Position numbers and translations under genes: made by a program. 64,000 nt of DNA from Salvelinus alpinus. Its lineage: Eukaryota > Chordata > Actinopteri > Salmoniformes > Salmonidae. The stretch covers positions 26,419,367 through 26,483,366 of the forward strand of contig NC_092087.1 of assembly GCF_045679555.1 (NCBI RefSeq). The letters run 5' to 3'. Below, one piece after another: positions 1 to 17,339 of this stretch (the first letter of the stretch is position 1; each line of letters starts with the position of its first letter). The notes beneath the pieces were generated by a model. It was not told the origin of the DNA. It was given only the letters and a program-made list of their open reading frames with translations, and did no database searches.

Positions 1-3894
<3,894 letters not shown>

Positions 3895-5213
3895 CAGGGT
3901 TTCTACACTAACTTTTTCCACTGGTGGCACTGCTGCTACCAACTTATTCAGTTGGTGGCATCAGCACATGATTTGATCTCACCAATTGTTTTACAAAAAC
4001 ATCTGTAATTGATAATGAGCTGGCCTATGTCCCGTAATGTGCATGCATTCCAAACAGAACCAGTCTAATAATGACAAGCCATATTTTAAATTAGCATGCC
4101 CTATTTGGATAGGTTTACTGTGACAATAAAGAAAATACACTGTTAAAATAAAGTTCAAAATATTTTATTGCAGAATTTAAAGTGCCATGTGTTCTTTTCT
4201 ACGAAAAGGGCAGAATTTGAAAATATTATACTCATACCAAAATGAAGAAGATGGGGATGGACTGTTACCCAAGTTTTTTTCAGGTTTTTGCTCTCAAAAT
4301 CACCCTTTTTTAATAGAACATCCAATTCACACAACAATGCTTAAACCACATCAGGGAGGTCTGGTAAAATATATATTTTTAAAAAATGTGTGGGGGGTTA
4401 TATTTACCCTTCAATTCAAATCATGTGTAGCAAACCTGTGAGGGATTTTTCAAAACAAATGGCCGCTGGATTGATGCAAATAATAAAGATTCTGCCAGGT
4501 AGGCATAGGCTACTTTGTATTTACCTATTAATAGCCTTTCCATCTACCTGAAAAGGTTAGGCTATCATTAGCATCACTAATGGATACACAAAGTGGTAGA
4601 CAAATAGACCCTACGCACACAGCAGGGCTCCACAGTCAGGTCAATTTGTCAGTGGCACACCGGTCCAGTGCCAACTGAAAGCTACTGTGGCGAATGAAAA
4701 AAATACTGCTACATTTTATATGTAATTGTCTTTATGGAAAATGTATGCAAAAAAGTATGCATTAGTACTTAATGTATTCTTTAATAGGCCTACCCAATGG
4801 CATTATGCATTGGCGTTCACCATTTTTACATTCTAAAATGTCATAGTAATGTGGACATTGCCTGACTAAATACATGCATGCTCCCAGCACAAACACACTA
4901 ATGAAGTTTGTGCATGTGGTAGCTAGTCAGTCACGCCATTTCAGATGTTGAAGAGTTTTGAGGGGTTACTGTATTATGTTTTAAAACCAGAAAGCGTCCA
5001 AAAACCGTGTTCCCTTTTGTAATGGAACGGTTTGTATAGAAAACCAAGTTGAACCAACATTTGATGTTGTCGTGCTCATAATAACCGCACATGGTTTTAC
5101 CTCAACAAGCACAACAGACCAGCGCAACACCCTTCCATTGAAACGGTGGGAAACAGATATGAAATCCCAGAATAATTAGGTGGAGCAGTAGAACCTCTAA
5201 ACCGACTATCATA

Positions 5214-6670
5214 CAGTGCCTTCAGAAAGGATTCACACCCCCTTGACTTTTTTCACGCATTTTGTTGTCAAATTCTAACATTTGCAAAAAGAAAATCAAT
5301 GAAAAATAGAACTCTAATATACCTTGATTAGATAAGTATTCACCCCCCTGAGTCAATACATGTTAGAACCACCTTTGACAGCGATTACAGCTGTGAGTCT
5401 TTCTGGGTGCGTCTCAGAGCTTTCCACACCTGGATTGTGCAACATTTGCTAATTTATTATTTTCAAAATGTTTGTTTCAAGCTCTATCTATTGGTTGTCT
5501 ATTTCTAGACAACCATTTTCAGGTCTTGCCATAAATGTTGAAGCAGATTTAAGTTAAACTGTAACTCGGCCACACAGGAACACTCACTGTCTTCTTGGTA
5601 AGCAACTTCAATGTAGATTTGGCCTTGTGTTTAAGGTTATTGTCCTGCTGAAAAGTGAATTCACCTCCAAGTGTCTGGTGGAAAGCAGACTGAACCAGAT
5701 TTTTTGTCTAGGATTTTTTCTGTGTTTGCTCCATTCCGTTTCTTTTTTATCCTGAAAACTCCCCAATTACAAGCATACCCATAACATGATGCAGCCACCA
5801 CTATGCTTGAAAATATGGAGAGTGGTACTCAGTAATGTGTTTTATTTGCCCCAAACATAACACTTTGTATTCAGGCCAAAAGTGAATTTCTTTGCCAATT
5901 TTTTTGCAGTATTACTTTAGTGCCTTGTTGCAAACAGGATGCATGTTTTGGAATATTTTTATTCTGTACAGGCTTCCTTGTTTTTACTCTGTCAATTAGA
6001 TTAGTATTGTTGAGTAACTACAATGTTGTTCATCCATCCTCAGCTTTCTCCTGTCACAGCAATTAACTATGTAACTGTGTGACCATAGGCCTCATGGTGA
6101 AATCCCTGTGGTGTTTCCATCCTCTAAGGCAATTGAGTTAGGAAGGATGCCTGTATCTTTGTAGTGACTGGGTATATTGATACACCATCCAAAGTGTAAT
6201 CAATAACTTCACCCTGCTCAAAGGGATATTCAATGTCTGTTTTGTTTTTTTAACCTTTTTTATCCACCAACAGGTGGATTTGCAAGGCATTAGAAAACCT
6301 CCCTGGTCTTTGTGGTTGACTCTGTTTGAAATTGACTGTTTGACTGAGGGAACTTACAGATAATTGGTTCAAAAATATTGTTAAACCCTATTATTGCATA
6401 CAAAGTGAGTCCATGCAACTTATTATGACTTGTTAATAAGCACATTTTACTCCTGAATGTAGCTTAAAATAACAAAGAGGTTGAATACTTTTTGACTCTA
6501 GACATTTCAGCTTTTCATTTTTATTAATTTGTAAAAATTTCAAAACACATAATGATGAGGTATTGCTTGTATGCCAGTGACCAACACATCTCAATTCAAT
6601 CCATTTTAAATTCAGGCTTTAACAAAATGTGGAAAAAGTCAAGAGGTGTGAATACATTCTGAAGGTACTG
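5214..6670 (-). mobile_element. Decayed Tc1/mariner element
   Basis: A 1.46-kb element bounded by TA at 5212-5213 and 6671-6672. Its left end begins CAGTGCCTTCAGAAAG and its right end is the imperfect reverse complement, finishing CTGAAGGTACTG. The terminal repeats extend about 50 bp, through the AACAAAATGTGG-type segment near 6624-6640. It belongs to a Tc1-like type I recognise as frequent in salmonids. It sits inside the hAT-type element 3895-7374 and so inserted later. The coding part is on the minus strand and is heavily decayed. Confidence 0.85.
5517..5806 (-). pseudogene. Tc1 transposase remnant
   Basis: No long frame survives, but two hallmark transposase blocks can be read on the minus strand. 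Around 5770-5806 the translation gives SGGCIMLWVCL, matching the GGGSIMLWGCF block. Around 5530-5571 it gives LNLLQHLWQDLK, matching the [13 protein letters not shown] block. In that second block the Glu that completes the DDE triad is replaced by Gln. Stops and indels separate the blocks. It cannot encode an active enzyme. Confidence 0.8.
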
Positions 6671-7374
6671 TAACTTCAATTACTTTTTATGGATGGAAAA
6701 GCCTAGAGGAAATGTCTGATTTTCAAGGTAGGATTTTCCATGATGACTGAATTGCACATCGCAATATTCAACTGTGACTTTGAACTTTTTAAATACCTGT
6801 TTTGCATACCCATTCTTACCTTATTATTTACTGGTATATATCATAACTTGGAGGAACATTTCTACCGCTTTCATATCCTTACCGCTGTCGGTCTTCACTC
6901 CACGCAACAACCAGCTGTTTGAGAGCAGCGAGCTCTCTCTGCCCAATATCATTTCTATAGGCTACGAGGGTGCAGCGTGTGTGATAAATAATCAACAAAA
7001 TGGATGAACAGCTTCAGGGATCCATCAGTTTTTTTATAATCAATTATATAGCCTATATTAAAAATAGCATTATTACAATATTTTTTTCACTGGCGGCTGG
7101 CCCAGAGGTTTTCCAAAACCTCTCCTGTATGTCGAGCCCTGACACAGACGGGACAATCCCATGCAGTTGTTGCCTTTTCATAAAGTTGGTTTATTTGTGG
7201 TCAATTGCACATTCCTGTTTGAATAAATCATGATGATAAAAAAAGTTAATTCTGAACCAAAAACGAACGTTACCAGGTAAAAACTTTTTTTTGCTGGCAA
7301 CCAGTAAAATGTGTATTGCACTGCCAATTAAACGGTCAAAAATTTGACTGTTTTGATCGCAGTATGGAACCCTG

Positions 7375-10190
7375 GAGCAAGAAGGAGGCAGGGAAGACAT
7401 TGAGCCTGAGAAGGAATGAGGCAGAGAGGTGAATCTATCCTGAATGCTTGATTCCATGGTACAGACGTGATTCAGGAATCAGGATCAGTACAATGACAGC
7501 TATCTAACCTGACCCCATGTGCCCCCTCTCGCTCATCCCTTTTCACCAGTCCTGTCTGCTCCTCTCCATTCATACTCATCAGTCAGGCAGAAAACAGATG
7601 CAGTATTTAACATGAAAAAGCATAGATCTATCTTCCAAGATAGCTATACTTTGTGCTACATTGTGGATTTCAGCAGTATCAATTGTCTGGTGTGTACAGT
7701 ATAAACTGTCAAGCTGTGGAGAAAAGACTGGTCTGTGATCTAAACAGCACAAAAGGAGGAGTGAGATAAGATGGTAGTGTTTTCCGTCACCTGATACTGT
7801 ATTTTTATCTTCCACGAATGTGCAGATCCATATAAATATCTAATGAACTATTCATTCCACTCATCCATTTTTCCAATCATCAAATCATTCAAGTCATTTG
7901 TAAAACTGCCTTGGGGCAGGATAAAGCTTTGTTTCATCCCTGCCTCCCTCTCTCTGTCTCTCTCTGTCTGTGTGTTTAAACATTTGTCCAATGTTTCAAA
8001 CATCAGATCTGTGTACTTTATAAGGCTCTGCAGGGTCTGATCGGGCAGACCTAGTCCTAATGTTAGGGTGAAAATTATTAGACACAGAGGTCCATTAGTT
8101 TATCAACTAGATCACTACAGCCTTCCTCAAGACATTAAGGGTTAAACAAGTGATGTGTGGGTGAGAGAGGGAAAGACAGAGGGAATTAGAGTGAGTGAGA
8201 AGACTGAGTAATCTGGAGATGAGAAAATAAAGTAAGGATAATCCTATCTAATATTATTTTCTCTCCCTCTGGATTTTCACTTGTTTGACTCACCTTTTCT
8301 GTCTCCAGAAATGTATCTTGCTCCCCTCACATGTTTTAGGACAGCTTCAGTACGCACTGTGCTACCAGCACATACTGTACTGTAGAAGGACCTAGCCAGA
8401 GAGGCAGAATTCCAAATCTAAAATTAATCATTCCCTGAATTTGTGTTTCTCCCCATGTTCAACCTTCACCAGGGTGGTGATAACAGATTATACTTTTTAA
8501 TAAGATTTTTCTGCCACTAGGGAATCAGCAGCTCATCTGAGAGAGTTAGAACCCCTGAACCATGAACAGCCAGACCTGGACCCAGATAGAACACACCAGC
8601 ACTGAGGGAAAGCGGGAGAGAGTGGCATGTGTGTGCATGCATGCGTGCGTGCGTTCGTTCGTGCGTGAGCGATCACTATCCCCCAGGTCCATAGAGAGAT
8701 GTCTCGCGTCAGCTCACTTGGTGGTGTCTTGCCTGCTGTCTCTCATCCCACAGCTGACATATGACAGTCATTACAGATATGGATGCCTATTTGAGAGGGT
8801 CCTTATACGAGTTTACCTACATTGTGCATGCATAATGAGATTGTTTCCTGTATCGAATATTTGTCTTGAAATATTAGACTACATAGTATACATCATTAAA
8901 CAAAATACATCCTATTATTTTGGTGTTAATGGTTATGTAGTCATGTAGAGCAGATTTTTGTTCCGCAGCCAGTCAAATCCCGCATGTCTTTGAGGACCAG
9001 CTCTTCAATTGATTACACGTATTCCTATTCCATCTCCCATCCAGCCCTTTCCTTTCAAACTGACTTGTACAGGTCGGCACCATCACATCATAATAGCTGA
9101 TCTGACAACCACTTATTGTGTCAAGTTCTTTAAATACGCCAGAAAGTAAAATAGCAATTTAATAGCCTTTCATTGGAGAAGTGATTGAATAGTAGGGAGA
9201 AGGGGCTGGTTGGCTGGCTAGTGTAATTGTGAAAGAGGGATATATGGCTACAGTAGCCAGGTCACATTACTGTGTAGTGACCCCACCCTGTTGCTGCTTC
9301 TATTGCCTATTATTAAATAATTCCGAGGTCTCTTCTTTTTTTTTTCTCTCTCTCTTTTACGTTCATGTGTGTTGGGGCCTGCTGTCCCGCTCCTCACTTC
9401 ACAGACAAAGGTAGCCTTTGAGCGCCTGCTTTCCAGGGCCCACTGATCATCCATTTGTTCCTCTCCTACATGCCTGCCCCAAAGACCAGAGGGAAGCTCT
9501 ATGGCCTTGCTCTAGCTCTCTCCCTAACTCCTTTTCTCTGTCTGTTCGTTCTCTCTCTCAAAGGAAAGGATGTTTGGCTTCCTTGGAGAGTCTGATATAT
9601 GACATCTGTCTGTGTGAAATTGGATTCTGGCCATCCCATGTGGCACATGTAAATGCATCACCGGTATTTCTCTGTTCTGTGCGGAGGGATGGGGGGTGTG
9701 GGGGGAGCAGTATGATAGGCGTGAGGAGGACCGTGCTTTTCTGAGAGATAAAAATCGCTAATGCGGAACTGGGAGAGGAGCTGACACTGGCTTCATGAAG
9801 TTTACACTTTGCTGTCAGGGAGCTTATTGCCTTTTTCCATCCATCTGATAGTGTGTAAAACGGCTCTGTCTTCCTCTGGAGTGTAATTTCGCCCTCTGCT
9901 TCCTGTCCAGTTCAGCTTTTAGCCTCACTAATGGCTCTCCCTCATTGCTTACATCTTAGCAGTTCTGTCAAAAGAGAGATCAGTTTTTTTTCTAGGGGTT
10001 TCGGGCCTTACCAGCTTACTGTGATCTTATTTTCCCTAATTTGATACCATATTCTTTAAACAGTCACTGCATTATGCGCAGGTTGATATTTATTGTCATG
10101 AGTCTTGTCCTGGAGGCAGAACTGAGCGATTTCCCCCTTAGTTAGGCCAGCTGCAAAGTCAAAATAGGCTACATTGTAAAAATGTATTTA
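7375..10190. other. Non-coding, no recognisable gene
   Basis: No host gene, SINE or transposon end is recognised. Short simple patterns occur, for example a TGCG/TTCG tetranucleotide stretch near 8636-8668 and a pyrimidine run near 9335-9358. The frames present are short and show no protein-family signature. Confidence 0.5.
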
Positions 10191-10299
10191 AGGTTAGGCG
10201 TTAGGGTTAGCAGTGTGGTTAAGGTTAGGCGTTAGGGTTAGGGTTAGCAGTGTGGTTAGGGTTAGGCGTTAAGGTTAGCAGTGTGGCTAGGGTTAGGTT
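10191..10299 (+). repeat. Degenerate TTAGGG-like tandem array
   Basis: The stretch is built from GGTTAGGCGTTAGGGTTAG-type units with the spacer CAGTGTGG recurring three times. It is interrupted and degenerate but dominated by TTAGGG/TTAGGC words. This is the form of an interstitial telomere-like repeat or a minisatellite derived from one. The higher-order unit (array plus CAGTGTGG spacer) is roughly 37-50 bp. Confidence 0.75.
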
Positions 10300-10752
10300 T
10301 GAAATGAGATTTTATGACTTTGTGACTGTGCCAGCTAGTGACCACTCTGCAGAGCTGCCTCAAGAACAAGATTCATGACAAAGAATGCTAACCTGTGCAT
10401 TATGCATGCACCGAAAGTGAATCATAGTAAATTAAATATTCATAAGGCTATACACAGTGGCCCCCAAGGAAAGTATCATTTTGTGCTGTCTGATTGGGTT
10501 AGTAGACAGGCTCTATAGACTGAGCATGTGAGGAAGGGAGAGATGAAGTGAAAATGAAAAGAGAAAGATGTAGAGACAAAGATAGAGGATGAAATGTTTA
10601 GGGAGAGAAGCATGAAGGAAGACGAGAGGAAGAGTGGGTGGTAACATCAGGGACTCTTATGGACACTGTCAATAGAGCCAATATCTGCTGATTGATAGTG
10701 TCATCGTGTCACACAGTGCCGGTCCCCAGTGACCAGGGGAGGAGGGGGGCAA

Positions 10753-10771
10753 GGGGGGGGGGGGGGGGGGG
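10753..10771 (+). repeat. Poly-G tract (19 G)
   Basis: A run of 19 G following a GGAGGGGGGC stretch. It is a potential G-quadruplex former and a likely site of sequencing length error. Confidence 0.9.
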
Positions 10772-11750
10772 TAGAGAGGCAAAGCTGTCGTTGGGCTGGG
10801 GCCACACATGGGTCTGGGGACACTCCGGTGATCCTGGATGAGAGAGCCACTGGCCCTGCTGCCACAATGGGAAATTCATGTTAAGAGAATTTTATATGGG
10901 ACTGTTCAATTTTATGGCCGCGACCACTTGCATTTGTTCGGGCCACTTTTGAGGGAGGCAATGTGTTTTAGATGAGAGGAGGAAGGAAAGGAGGGAGCAT
11001 GTGTTTTGCATCATTGTAGATGGGGTTTGGAGAGTTTTGTTTGGCTGTTCTCAGATGTGCTTGCTGATGAGCAAAAAAACATTTAATGTGTTGTTTATAC
11101 CCCCAGGACTTCAGAAGAAAATGCATTGTTAGGATTCGCGAGGCAGTGGTCTTTACCACAGCTCATCACACGCTCTCTGGCTGCCAAACTAAGGCATCTC
11201 AAATGTGTGGAAGACACATAAGCAAAAATCATCTTCTTTCCATATTCTGTATTTTATTGCCGCCCCAGACTCCAGTGAAATAAGCTTGGTCGTTCTCTCA
11301 GTGGGTCTTGTTGATTTGTGACCTTTCAGATGCCTCTTACCCTTGTCCTTTCATCATGACTCTCAGTGGAGGTGTGTACACTATTAGAGCATTGTTCATA
11401 GAAGACTTACCTTCATCATCCCCCTTAACACAGAGAGAGATAATCCAAACACGCTAACTAGAGTTTGCTTACTTAGTGCATAGCCCATTCACTGCTGTAG
11501 GTTAGGGAGGGGTAGCTAGATTATGTGTCTCTGGATCTGACCTCAGTGTGGTTGAAGACCTTCTGAGAGCCACTGCCTCTAACAACCTCTCTGACTGAAT
11601 CCCATGATGTATAATAAAGGATGCAGCAGAGATGAGGCAGTAAATGGATCATGCTCAATGCCCACCCTGTGAATGTGTAGCAGATGGGCGGTCTATAATC
11701 AGTGGCAGCAGAGGTCTAGAGCTGTAGCTCAGCCGGGATTCAGCCGTGAT

Positions 11751-11783
11751 TGGCTGGCTGGCTGGCTGACTGACTGGCTGACT
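11751..11783 (+). repeat. (GGCT/GACT)n tetranucleotide stretch
   Basis: Eight tandem tetranucleotides TGGC/TGAC are visible with two variant types interleaved. Confidence 0.75.
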
Positions 11784-13080
11784 GCATTCTGTGGTTCTGC
11801 AGTCAGTATCTCCCTCCCTCCGAGGACGACTTACAGATGTCTGATGCTGCCGGGAACAGACTCAGGAGTCCCAGCCCCATGACCCTCTCACCTCCTGTTC
11901 ACTGTGGGGAGAACACTCCCAACTCCATGGATAGATCAGGGTTCTAACAGGACTTAGTCTTGTTTTCATTTCCTTTGGTGACCACAGATCTGAAAGAGTG
12001 CTACACTTGAGAGAGCAGTTTTCTGGAGCTTCATCTACATAGTTATGGAGCGATCTATCTCCACCATGTTCAATAGCTTTGACCTATCCTTTCAGGTGAA
12101 ACGTGTGGCCAGTAGACAGGGCGAATGAGATGAGACACCCAGGCTGTATCATCACTGTCTGTTTATGGAGTAAGGTTAGGATGAGGTCAAGGCTCCCTCA
12201 ATCTCTCTCTATCACTCTCTCTGTCTCCTCCACTAACTGAAATTACAAAATTATAAACTCTCATCAACATAATAACGATCACTGCTACAACGCACGCTGT
12301 CCCCAGAATCGACCAGTTCGTTATATTATTTTAAACAGACACTGATTTCTCTATGCGACTCCCCGCCTCTGTGCTGAGTGTGATTGACAGGTGTGGCGAC
12401 TACTGTGTATAGCTCATTAGCTTGTGTGTACTGTGAGCTTTCTTTCTCTGTCGGGAGGGGAGTGGCTCAGCCGGGCAGCGGTTAATAAAGACTCACTGAC
12501 TGACAAGTCTGGGACAGAGGCTGCCTCTTTACTGTCACAGACTGTGTGTGTGTACGCGCGTCCAACTATCCCTGGAGAGAGGACATGTCTGGAGAGGAGG
12601 AGTAGATGGAAGGAGGAGACTAGGAAGGGTGGAGGGAGGGATGAGAGGATGGACTTGAGCCTTCTGTAGCAGTGGCTTGATCCCCAGCTCTGATCCCAGT
12701 CCCCAGAGTCCCCCCTGTGTTCTGGAACGTCTAAACCGCAGCCTGGCATTTTCATTGGCTTTCTGGAGAGGCAAACAGCTTGGCATTGTGAAACTAAGTG
12801 GCAGGAACACCGCTGGAACTCACAGAGGACTTTAACCCCTTGAACTCTGCACTACAGGGGCAGACGTATTGCCTTTACATACAGTAGTTTATCTATATAC
12901 AGTATGACTCTTTGCCTCAGGGGTTCTGGTGTGGACTTTCCCCAGGTTGACCTCTGTCATTTCAACCTCTCTCATCTCCCTTCGTTCTGAAAATAAACAG
13001 ATCGGAAACAGCTGTCAGAGACATCTGTCTTCTCTCTGACCTCGGCTAACTTTGTTCTGCAGTCATACTGTAGATCTCAG

Positions 13081-13193
13081 TCCCCCCATCTCTCTCTATC
13101 TCTCTTTATCTATCTCTGTCTTTCTCTATATCTCTCTTTATCTCTCTGTCTTTCTCTATATCTCTATCTCTCTCTCTCTGTGTCTCTCTCTCA
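13081..13193 (+). repeat. CT-rich microsatellite
   Basis: An imperfect tract of TCTC, TATC and TTTATC words, about 110 bp. The apparent Ser/Leu/Ile-rich peptide across it is a repeat artefact. Confidence 0.85.
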
Positions 13194-15692
13194 GTGGATT
13201 GCATGACACTCGTTCCAAAGTTTCAGTGTTGGTTTAACCTTGCTCTCTCCTCATCTGACATTTTGGCTGATTGTCAGCCCCCTCCCGCATCGCCTTCCAC
13301 CCCCAGTATTACCCAGACGCAATGGATACCAGAGGGCCTGCCAAAGGGCTCACTGCCAGGGCAGTGCAGAGAGGAGGGGATTGGTCTCTCTCTCCTTTCC
13401 TTTCTTCACCTCCCCCCTCTCTCTCTCTCCATCTTGGCTGACGGTCAGTCTGTGGTCTAAAGGCGTACTAGGTTTGGTTTGCTCCTAGCAGAATGGCTAG
13501 GTGAAGTGTACGTCTGTGCCTCGCCTACTCCCTTAAAAGACCTTCCCTTGAAAAACAAGGAAAAAGCAGCAATAGTGCTTTTTGTCTCTCAGAACTAACC
13601 TAAGATAATTAATGTTGTTGTTTTTGCGAAGGTCTTAGTCGCACAATTTTACATCTAACAAGATGTTTGGTGCAGTATTTCTCAAGTGAAAACATTTTTA
13701 TGAAAACGAGTCATCTCTTGTTGAATGACAAACACTTAATTGAAGACTCCCTACTGTTGATCAATCGCTGACGATGGGGCGTAGACTTCAGTTACCAAAC
13801 TTGGGCTTGCCTCAGCAAAAACATTGTGTGCACAAACAGATGAAAAAACCCTTGCCGGAGACCTAAAGGAACAAAAACGTCACAATGTTTTCATAATATA
13901 TGCTCTAAATGTTTCGGATGGGAAGCATGAGGACGCCTTAAACAAGCCTCTTGTCTGGGGTCTGAAAGGGTAACCTATGCATGGTAATGTGCCAGTGAGC
14001 TGACAGTCCGAGCCCATAATTGGCCCAGTGTGGATAGCCTGGATCAGAGCTTCCATCCTTAGCACACTCCTTGCTGTGGTTAGACTCTGCATCAGGATAG
14101 TCTCAGACAGGATTCTGCTCTATATGAGCTCCTAATAGTCTACTACAGTCTAGACTCCTGCTTATACTGTAGGCTGAAGCATTGGGGTTCTTTTGATATT
14201 CTATTGTACCATGTCACTCTGTCTGCCAGCTGTCTCTCTAATGGCTTCAGAATCAGAGAAGAAAGCAGATTCCCAGCAAGTGACGGATGCAGAGTTCTTA
14301 ATCATGATGATTCTCTGTTATGTGTATGAGATGTCAAAGCCCATTTTCTGCGTGACACATTTACTTTGTGGAGGTGAGAGATGGCTTTAATAGCTACAGC
14401 CGTGTTATTGTGTTATATTCGTCTTTGCTCTCTCTTTTCACCGGTATGGTTGAGAAGAGAATATTGACTCAGATATGTAGGCACTAACTATCTTGTACCA
14501 GCTCTACATTTCTTCCGTCACCATTGATTCCCTTTGCCAAGGTGCCAACCCACAATTCTTTGGTGCACTATGGGTATATCAAAGACTCTTGATAAGTAGT
14601 CTGTGACATTTTTTATCATTTGCATTACATTGTACCATGCTGTTTATTTTTGCATGTTATAATAGATAGTCATGTGTCTTTTTTTCAAGTCCCCTTATAA
14701 GGCAGATGGCTCATGAGTATCTCAGAACAGCTTGTGATAAACACACACTCTCCTTTCACTCGGGCAGTTAGCTGCCTCCACCACTCTACAGTATGTGTGT
14801 GCTGTTGGCCCATGTTCCCCTCTCTCAGTGAGACTGTGCAATTGATTGATCACTTAATTTAGTCCTGAGGGGCAGACAACGAGTTAACCTCTCTGTGGGC
14901 AGGGGGATGAGTGATGGAGGGATGGGGTGGAGGAGGGGAGAGTCACGTCTTTAGCATTTCCTCTGCATGACCCCATACACTAACCTTTTTGCAATTAAAA
15001 GCAAAAAACTATGTTTTCAGTGAGAAGTCGGCATTGGTCTGAAATTCACATGAGCAACACTATGCGTACTTCACCCATGCTCTACCAAGGTTTTCCAGCC
15101 TACAGTCTATTGTACTTCCAACAATGTGTAGGCATGTTGCTTAGGATTCAAACCTTCTCAAACAGCCTAATTCATACTCTTAGAGGAGGTTCTCCCACAA
15201 TAATGTGATTTATACCAGATACAAGGTAATGTATAGCATTCTTCCCACCCCACACTAAGACATTACCCCACTACCATTTCAAGCTCTTTTTTATTTTTTT
15301 TAATATGAAATCAAGCTTCAGTTTTATACTTACAACACCATCAGGCTTGATTGAGTGAGCTGTTTTGTCTTGTAGTAATGTGGTGCCTGCCTGTATTTCC
15401 TTAAATATTTATTTTAACAATACATGTCATTGAAAATACATATTTTTCATAACACATTTTTGGGTCAGTAGGTACCCAACATAACAGGAGGTGGTGTGTT
15501 TGACACAGTCACTCATAAAGATATAGAGGTCTATAGAGCCTGTCTGCATTCCTAATTTCTGTAACCGTTAGCTTACCAGAGTAATATTTTTCAAACATGG
15601 TCCTGTTTTATCAATTGCTGTGCTGAACAATGGACAGTTCATTACCTCTGTCATATGACAATGTAGCAGCTTAAAGTTATGTGTGTATGTGT
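13194..15692. other. Non-coding, no recognisable gene
   Basis: No gene, RNA gene or element end is recognised. A second short CT run lies at 13410-13431. Confidence 0.5.
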
Positions 15693-16285
15693 TAGTGTTG
15701 TGTTCGAGACCACCTAAAGTGAGACCGATCCAAGACCGGAGCAAATCTAGTCCGAGTCAAGACCAAGACCAGAAGGGGGCGAGACCGAGTCCAGACCGGG
15801 AGGGGGACGAGGGATCCGAGACCAGAAAAATGCGAGTCCAATTCATGGTGCCAATTTTGTCAAATTGCCACCATAACAGAGTTCATAATGTCCAGTATTT
15901 CTGTGTTCATTTTTCAGAACAACATATGGGTTCTTTAGACATTCAGAATGGTGTAAAAAGAATGTATGCTGAGGGAAAATAGAGACAGTCTACAAATTAT
16001 TACTAACCCAAACACAGTGGGAAACAATGAGGGCCTTCTATGCCTTCAAAGAAGGGGTAAGGATTTATAAAATAATATTATTATTATTATTCTTTTCAAT
16101 GATGTTCTGATTTAATCTCTTCAGTTTTTGTTGGAAAGGAAAGTTAAGACTAAAGAGAAAAAAGATCCAATGTGGATTTTTCTTTGGTGGTCTCTCAGGG
16201 GAGATAAATCTAGCCAGCCAAGTCAGCCATTGGCTAGGCATCAGAAGCTAGATAGAAGGCATCTGCCATTCAACTGTATTAAAAC

Positions 16286-17339
16286 CTCTTGAAGCTAGAG
16301 GGCAGTATTTTTATGTTTGGAAAAATAACGTTCCCATTGTAAGCTGCCTATTTCTCAGGCCCAGATGCTAGAATATGCATATAATTGACAGATTAGGATA
16401 GAAAACACTCTAAAGTTTCCAAAACTGTCACAATATTGTCTGTGAGTATAACAGAACTGATTTTGCAGGCGAAAACCTGAGGAAATCCAACCCGGAAGTG
16501 CCTCTTATTTTGAAAAATCCCTGTTCCATTGCCTGCCTTTTCTCCATTTAAAGGGATATCAACCAGAATCCTTTTCCTTTGTCTTCCACGGGGTGTGAAT
16601 AGTCTTTAGACATAGTTTCAAGCTTTTATTATGAAAAATGAGCGAGATTTATCAATATCAGATGTCCTTGGATTAGTTCATGCGCGCGGTAGCTCAACAT
16701 TTTGGTAGCTCAACATTTTGGTAGCTCAACATTTTCTTTCTCTCTTGTATTGAATAGTTTACCGTCCGGTTGAAATATTATTGATTATTTATGTTAAAAA
16801 CAACCTGAGGATTGATTATAAAAAAACATTTGACATGTTTCTACGAACTTTACGGATACTATTTGGAATTTTCGTCTGCCCTTCATGACCTGCACGAGCC
16901 TGTGGATTACTGAACATAACGCGCCAACCAAATGGAGGTTTTTGGATATAAAAATAATCTTTATCGAACAAAAGGAACATTTATTGTGTAACTGGGAGTC
17001 TCGCGAGTGCAAACATCCGAAGATCATCAAAGGTAAGCGATTAATTTTATTGATTTTCTGACTTTCGTGACCAATCTACATTGCTGCTAGCTGTTTGTAA
17101 TGTTTTGCATAGTGATCGATAAACTCACACAAACGCTTGGATTGCTTTCGCTGTAAAGCATATTTAAAAAATCTGACACGACGGGTGGATTAACAACAAG
17201 CTAAACTGTGTTTTGGTATATTGCACTTGTGATTTCATGAAATTAAATATTTTTAGTAATTTCTTTTAAATTTGGCGCTCTGCAATTCAGCGGATGTTTA
17301 CAAAAATGATCCCACTAAAGGGATCTGTGCGCCAAGAGG
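16286..17339. repeat. Salmonid-abundant interspersed repeat, about 1.05 kb
   Basis: It begins CCTCTTGAAGCTAGAGGGCA and ends GTGCGCCAAGAGG, so the outermost seven bases (CCTCTTG / CAAGAGG) are inverted. I recognise the first 250 bp as a repeat very common in salmonid sequence. Other copies, as I recall them, are flanked by TTAA, which would suggest a piggyBac-like element. Here TTAA is seen only near the left edge, so that class assignment is weak. It contains no open frame of note. Confidence 0.6.
16688..16735 (+). repeat. 16-bp tandem repeat, three copies
   Basis: The unit GGTAGCTCAACATTTT is repeated three times without change, inside the repeat 16286-17339. Identical copies suggest a recent local expansion. 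Confidence 0.95.

Larger units (their letters stand above)
3895..7374. mobile_element. hAT-type non-autonomous transposon, split by a Tc1
   Basis: The ends read CAGGGTTTCTACACTAAC at left and, on the opposite strand at right, CAGGGTTCCATACTGC, giving short imperfect terminal inverted repeats that begin CAGGGTT. The flanks carry an 8-bp duplication with one mismatch: GAGCAAGG at 3887-3894 and GAGCAAGA at 7375-7382. An 8-bp duplication and CAGGG ends are typical of hAT elements. Without the Tc1 at 5214-6670 the element is about 2.0 kb, and I see no transposase. The class is inferred from the ends only. Confidence 0.6.
10300..13080. other. Non-coding, no recognisable gene
   Basis: No gene is recognised. 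Simple sequence within it includes a poly-G at 10753-10771 and a GGCT/GACT stretch at 11751-11783. The segment 10856-10960 and the pyrimidine/purine runs near 12195-12235 and 12590-12660 show no family signature. Several frames of 80-110 codons here overlap each other on both strands and look like chance. Confidence 0.5.

Noticed and set aside
12417..12755. A 112-codon minus-strand frame
   Set aside because: It overlaps equally long frames in other frames and strands, is Ser/Pro-rich from composition, and shows no domain or splice evidence.
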